Shown here: piece after piece, positions 60,256 through 64,000 of the stretch | Position numbering within the stretch: the stretch's first letter is position 1 | Layout of the letters: the number at the start of each line of letters is the position of its first letter | Source of the DNA: Nocardia speluncae NBRC 108251 | GTDB taxonomy: Bacteria; Actinomycetota; Actinomycetes; Mycobacteriales; Mycobacteriaceae | Assembly: GCF_001613245.1 (NCBI RefSeq) | Contig: NZ_BDBZ01000002.1 | Coordinates: 310,001 to 374,000 of the forward strand | Direction of reading: 5' to 3' | DNA: 64,000 nucleotides | Program-made: the position numbers and the translations under genes | The notes under the pieces: model-generated | Database searches by the model: none | What the model was told of the DNA's origin: nothing | The model's input: the letters and a program-made list of their open reading frames with translations, nothing else

Positions 60256-61902
60256 TCAAGCGCGAACGGTTGTTTCCGGCCCGCTCACACTTCGTCGAAC
60301 CGCCCGGAGACGGACCAGTGCGACCACTGCGCCGGCCACGGTCACCAGCACGACGGCCAGTTCCGGCCACGGCCCGAGCGCTGTCGCCGGAGTGGTCGAG
60401 GTGCGCAGCGGAACCTCCGCTACCAGTGCTTCCGGCACGAACAACGCACTTTCCTGCCGGACGCTTCCGTCGGCGGCGATGATCGCACTGACGCCCGAGG
60501 TCGCGGCGACGACCAGCGACCGCCCGTGCTCCACCGCCCGCACCCTGGACATCGCAAGTTGCTGGTAGGTCATTTCACTGTCACCGAAAGTCGCATTATT
60601 CGTCGGCACGGCCAGCAATTGCGCGCCGGACTGCATCGAATCCCGGAAAGCCCGGTCGAAAGCAACCTCATAACAGGTTGCTATCCCGATTTCCGTACCT
60701 GAAGCCCGAATCGTTCCGTCACCGTGACCCGGCACGAAGTAACCGGCCCGGTCCGCATAGTTGGAAAAGAGCCGGAAGAATCCGCGCATCGGCAGGTATT
60801 CACCGAATGGCTGTACTATTTTTTTGTCGTGCTGCTCCCCCGGCCCACCTTCAGCGGTCCAGACCATTACCGAATTCGTTGTGGTGCGGTCACCGTTCAC
60901 CAGTACCGCGCCCACCAGAATCGGTGCCGAGATGCGGCGTGCGGCATCGGTGATGAGAGCGGCCGCGTCGGGATTGCGCAACGGGTCGATATCCGAGGAG
61001 TTCTCGGGCCACACGACCACATCCGGGGCCGGAAACCGACCGGCAGCTACCTCATCGGCGAGCTGCTCGGTCCGCCGGACATGGTTGTCGAGGACTGCCC
61101 GCCGCTGGGCGTTGAAATCCAGGCCCAGCCGCGGCACGCTGCCCTGGATCGCCGCCACCGTCAGGGTGCTGTCCCCCTCCATGGGTGCCGGCAACGCTGC
61201 GCGCAGGCCGAGGCCGGCCGCGGGGAGCAGCAGGCAGGCCAGTGCGGCGGCGATCGGGGCCGCCCGGCGCCCGCGCACCACCGTTTCGGATGCTCCATTC
61301 GGCTCATGGTCACCGAGGAGTTCGCGACGGACCGCCCGCAGGACTGCTGCCGCACAGGTTCCGCTCAGCGCAACGGCGAAACTCACCAGCGGGGCGCCAC
61401 CCAGCATCGCCAGCGGAAGGAACAATCCATCCGCCTGACCGAACGCCAGCCGGCCCCACGGAAATCCGCCGAACGGGAAACTCGACCTGCCCCATTCCGC
61501 CGCAGTCCAGGCCAGCGCGAGCCAGACGGGCCATCCCGGGAGCCGGCCGAGTAGCCGGGCCAGGACGCCGAACAATCCCACATACACCGCACACGCGGTC
61601 GACAGGGCAAGCCACGGTACCGGGCCCACGTAGATCCCTGTCCACGGCAGCAGCGGGAGAAAGAACCCGAGGCCGGCGAGAAAGCCGTAGCCGAAACCGG
61701 ACCGCAGCCCGGTCCCACTGCGCAGCACCAGGGTCAGCACCGCGATCCCCACCGGCGCGAGGAACCACCACGGCCGCGGCGGGAAGCTACCGAAAAGCAG
61801 CAATCCCGACACCACCGCGACCAGTGATCGCATCACCGCGGGATATCGCCCCAGCCGCTCGGACCACCGGTTCGCCGTCCTGACACCCTGTTCCACACCC
61901 AT
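60256..61902 (-). CDS. lnt: apolipoprotein N-acyltransferase
   Basis: Adds the third acyl chain to lipoproteins at the membrane. It is 548 residues from the ATG at 61902; the frame is open to 62460 but that part is Arg/Pro-rich and overlaps a transposase remnant. About seven N-terminal helices (from residue 22) precede a nitrilase-like domain. The catalytic triad is complete: Glu300 in VVWPENSS, Lys360 in HDKKIVQPFGEYLP, Cys410 in IATCYEVAFD. The last helix is near 515-535. In mycobacteria this gene is found close to rbpA; here the NRPS operon lies between them. Confidence 0.92.
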   Translation of the reverse strand: MGVEQGVRTANRWSERLGRYPAVMRSLVAVVSGLLLFGSFPPRPWWFLAPVGIAVLTLVLRSGTGLRSGFGYGFLAGLGFFLPLLPWTGIYVGPVPWLALSTACAVYVGLFGVLARLLGRLPGWPVWLALAWTAAEWGRSSFPFGGFPWGRLAFGQADGLFLPLAMLGGAPLVSFAVALSGTCAAAVLRAVRRELLGDHEPNGASETVVRGRRAAPIAAALACLLLPAAGLGLRAALPAPMEGDSTLTVAAIQGSVPRLGLDFNAQRRAVLDNHVRRTEQLADEVAAGRFPAPDVVVWPENSSDIDPLRNPDAAALITDAARRISAPILVGAVLVNGDRTTTNSVMVWTAEGGPGEQHDKKIVQPFGEYLPMRGFFRLFSNYADRAGYFVPGHGDGTIRASGTEIGIATCYEVAFDRAFRDSMQSGAQLLAVPTNNATFGDSEMTYQQLAMSRVRAVEHGRSLVVAATSGVSAIIAADGSVRQESALFVPEALVAEVPLRTSTTPATALGPWPELAVVLVTVAGAVVALVRLRAVRRSVSGPETTVRA

Positions 61903-61981
61903 ATCCTGTCGTTCCGTCGACACGGTGGCGCAGCCACCCCGTACCGGTGTGCCCGAACACACCGGTACGGGACTGAACCGG

Positions 61982-62250
61982 CTCTGCACAGATGCGTTCG
62001 CCCACCCCGATCCGACCACCTTCTCCCGCCTCGACGAGCTCGGGCTCGCCGTCACCGGCCGGCGCCTCGAGCCCGAGCGCGCAGTCCTCGGATGCCCGGT
62101 CGTCGTTCCCGACCGTTGTTCACCGCTGCGCTGTGCAGGGGACACCGCGCCCCGGCGCCTGGCCCACGACCGGCGGCCCACGGGCACTACGGGCCGGGCG
62201 TACGGGCCGGGCGGGTCACGCCGATACTGCTCGCCGGCATTTCGCTCCAT
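61982..62250 (+). pseudogene. N-terminal remnant of an ISL3-family transposase
   Basis: In one plus-strand frame the translation reads DAFAHPDPTTFSRLDELGLA, then VTGRRLEPERAVLGCPVVVP, and further on RRLAHD and RRYC. This matches the N-terminal zinc-finger region of actinobacterial ISL3 transposases, but the Cys pairs are partly lost, spacing is disturbed and the DDE domain is absent. It lies within the 664-base gap between lnt and the amidohydrolase gene; nothing else was recognised there (61903-62566). Confidence 0.5.
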
Positions 62251-62566
62251 ACCGGACAGTCGTTCTTCCGCCGAGACGAACCGTGGACGCAGCACTGCCT
62301 GTCCAGGACACGTGCACCGGCGTTGCGATCGAGACACGCCCCGCGCTGTCCAACGGGCCCCGGTGGCACACACACCACACTTGAATGTCTTTTCCGGGCG
62401 CGGCCGGGCCTCCGAGGGGCGGCGTTCCACCATGACCCGGCTCACAGCGTCTGTACGCACGGCCCGGACTCCGCACCGTTTCCGACGCCGGTAGGACGAG
62501 ATACGTCCGGCAGCCCCCGCGCCGGCTTCGCCCCGGGGACACGTCCGTCCGCCGGCACGGGCGCGA

Positions 62567-64000
62567 TCACGCGGCGTAGATCGTGGCCCCCCGGTGCACG
62601 GTGCGCAGGCAACGCGGCAGTTCGGCGTCAGGGGTCAACGGCGGAAGGCCCGGCACTCGCGAGCGCGGATCGGTGGACCACCGTTGCACTGAATCCGCTG
62701 GTGCAGTGACCACGAGGTCATCTGCCTCCCAGACCGCATACGAGGCGGGCGCCCCGGGCACGAGTGTGCCGGACACACCGTCCCGGACGCCCCCTGCCCG
62801 CCAGGCTCCCCGGGTGGCCGCGGCGAAGGCGGCACGGGGCGAGAGACCGTGGCCGGGGGTCCGGTGGTGCACGGCGGCCCGGATCGCTGCCCATGGCTCC
62901 AACGCCGTGACCGGCGCATCGGAACCGATCGCCAGCGAGACCCCGGCCGCGGCCATGGCCGCGAACGGGTTCAGCGCCGCCGCCCGGGTCACCCCCAGGC
63001 GTTCGGCGTACATACCGTCGACTCCACCCCATTCGCGGTCGAACGCGGGCTGCACACTGGCGATGATTCCCCAGCGGGCAAGCGCTTCGATCCCGGGGCT
63101 GTCGAGCAGTTCGGCGTGTTCGACGCGGTGACCGCGGGCCGCGACGGCGGGCCCACCGAGTTCCGCAACAACCTGCTCGATCCCCGCGACGACCGCGTCC
63201 ATGGCCGCATCACCTATCGCGTGGAACCCGGCCTGCACTCCGGCTTCGGTGCAGGCGCGCACATGACCGGCGATCTGCGCGGCATCCAGGTAGGCGACGC
63301 CGGCTCCGGGCGCGTCCGAGTAGGGATCACGCAACCATGCCGTGTGTGAGCCCAGGGAACCGTCGACGAACAGGTCGCCGGCCAGTCCGTGCGCGCCGAG
63401 ATCGTGCAGCAGTTCACGCGCCTCGCCGGCGGTCCGTACGGCCTGCCCCCAGTACGCCCGCACCTGCACGCCGTGCTCGAAAGCGAGCAGTTCGCGCAGA
63501 TCGGTTTCTCCTTCTATATCGGGGCCGGCGCATTCGTGCACCGCGACCACCCCGCGCGCAGCCGCGAGATCCAGCGCCGTCCGCCGCGCCGCATCCCGCT
63601 GGTCCCGGCTGAGCAGAGCCCGCGCGGCTGCCCGCACCAGATGGTGGGCGTCCGCCCGGACCGGTTCCCCGGCCCGGTACCCGGCCGCGGCCGTCGACCC
63701 GGGGGTCATATCGAGCAGTGCCGAGGAAGCCACCGCCGAATGACTGTCGACCCGCGCCAGGTACACCGGACGACCGCGCGGCACGGCGGCGTCGATCTCG
63801 GCGACGGTCGGCGGCCGGCCTTCCGGCCAGCGCGTCTCGTCCCAGCCGTCGGCCAGGATCACCTCGTCGGGCCGATCCGCGGCGAACTTCGCCACCATGT
63901 CCAGGCACTGCGCGAGGGAGTTCGCCTCGGACAGGTCGAGCCCCGACCGTTGCAGTCCGTACGCGGTGGTGTGCATGTGCGGCTCGACGAATGCCGGGGT
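62567..64000 (-). CDS. YtcJ-like amidohydrolase, 5' end outside window
   Basis: A metal-dependent hydrolase of the amidohydrolase superfamily; the N-terminus lies beyond the window edge, as the frame continues through PAFVEPHMHTT, which holds the first metal-binding His-x-His. Other family marks are GFHAIGDAAMDAVV, RVEHAELLDSPGI and IGSDAPVTALEPWAAIRAAV with the catalytic Asp. The visible part is about 477 residues. The substrate of YtcJ-like enzymes is mostly unknown; they are predicted to hydrolyse amide or imide compounds. It may use a promoter upstream of the window. Confidence 0.88.
   Translation of the reverse strand, partial: TPAFVEPHMHTTAYGLQRSGLDLSEANSLAQCLDMVAKFAADRPDEVILADGWDETRWPEGRPPTVAEIDAAVPRGRPVYLARVDSHSAVASSALLDMTPGSTAAAGYRAGEPVRADAHHLVRAAARALLSRDQRDAARRTALDLAAARGVVAVHECAGPDIEGETDLRELLAFEHGVQVRAYWGQAVRTAGEARELLHDLGAHGLAGDLFVDGSLGSHTAWLRDPYSDAPGAGVAYLDAAQIAGHVRACTEAGVQAGFHAIGDAAMDAVVAGIEQVVAELGGPAVAARGHRVEHAELLDSPGIEALARWGIIASVQPAFDREWGGVDGMYAERLGVTRAAALNPFAAMAAAGVSLAIGSDAPVTALEPWAAIRAAVHHRTPGHGLSPRAAFAAATRGAWRAGGVRDGVSGTLVPGAPASYAVWEADDLVVTAPADSVQRWSTDPRSRVPGLPPLTPDAELPRCLRTVHRGATIYAA

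Noticed and set aside
61903-62460. N-terminal extension of the N-acyltransferase reading frame
   Set aside because: The added ~186 residues are Arg/Pro/Ser-rich with no domain and overlap a degraded transposase on the other strand; the ATG at 61902 directly precedes the first membrane helix.

Overview
The window is high-GC actinobacterial DNA. It looks like a Nocardia or close mycolic-acid relative (order Mycobacteriales). The reasons are the RbpA gene, an F420-type luciferase-like enzyme, several TetR and PucR regulators, GTG starts with 4-base overlaps, and rbpA sitting near an apolipoprotein N-acyltransferase. The genus is an inference.

Layout. 1-6.1 kb: the end of the respiratory complex I operon (nuoJ partial, K, L, M, N). 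6.2-13.6 kb: a CoA-dependent catabolic locus, with an acyl-CoA dehydrogenase diverging from an operon of F420-type oxidoreductase, cupin, DUF35, thiolase-like protein, acyl-CoA ligase and a tandem double-TetR regulator. Two near-identical operator-like motifs lie in the divergent promoter region. 13.6-15.6 kb: an unusual P450 and a small membrane protein. 15.9-20.6 kb: a PucR regulator diverging from aldehyde dehydrogenase and GMC oxidoreductase genes. 20.6-23.1 kb: a DUF4185 protein, a previously untracked 32-residue glycine-rich peptide gene with its own promoter and terminator, and a methyltransferase. 23.5-29.7 kb: a MHYT membrane protein, a run of small proteins of unknown function (DUF1269, SHOCT, DUF6325, small membrane protein, DUF389), a Cys-rich protein, a coiled-coil protein and a PAP2 enzyme. 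29.7-33.7 kb: a TetR regulator, an acyl-CoA carboxylase beta chain and a large unknown protein.

33.7-39.6 kb: a family-5 (dipeptide/nickel type) ABC uptake operon that includes a methyltransferase gene and is preceded by a clear cobalamin riboswitch. This suggests uptake of cobalt, a cobalt chelate or a corrinoid. 39.8-44.4 kb: a family 9 glycosyltransferase, an ArsR regulator, an M23 peptidase, a membrane protein, a small zinc-finger-like protein and rbpA with a long structured leader and a strong terminator.

44.4-59.9 kb: an apparent biosynthetic unit made of a 4,499-residue four-module NRPS (C-A-T x4, then thioesterase) followed by DrrAB-like exporter genes. The first module has an EntF-like condensation domain and a serine-type adenylation pocket, but no aryl-acid genes, MbtH gene or iron box were seen nearby. 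60.3-64 kb: apolipoprotein N-acyltransferase, a decayed ISL3-type transposase fragment and a YtcJ-like amidohydrolase cut by the window end. No tRNA, rRNA or CRISPR array was recognised.
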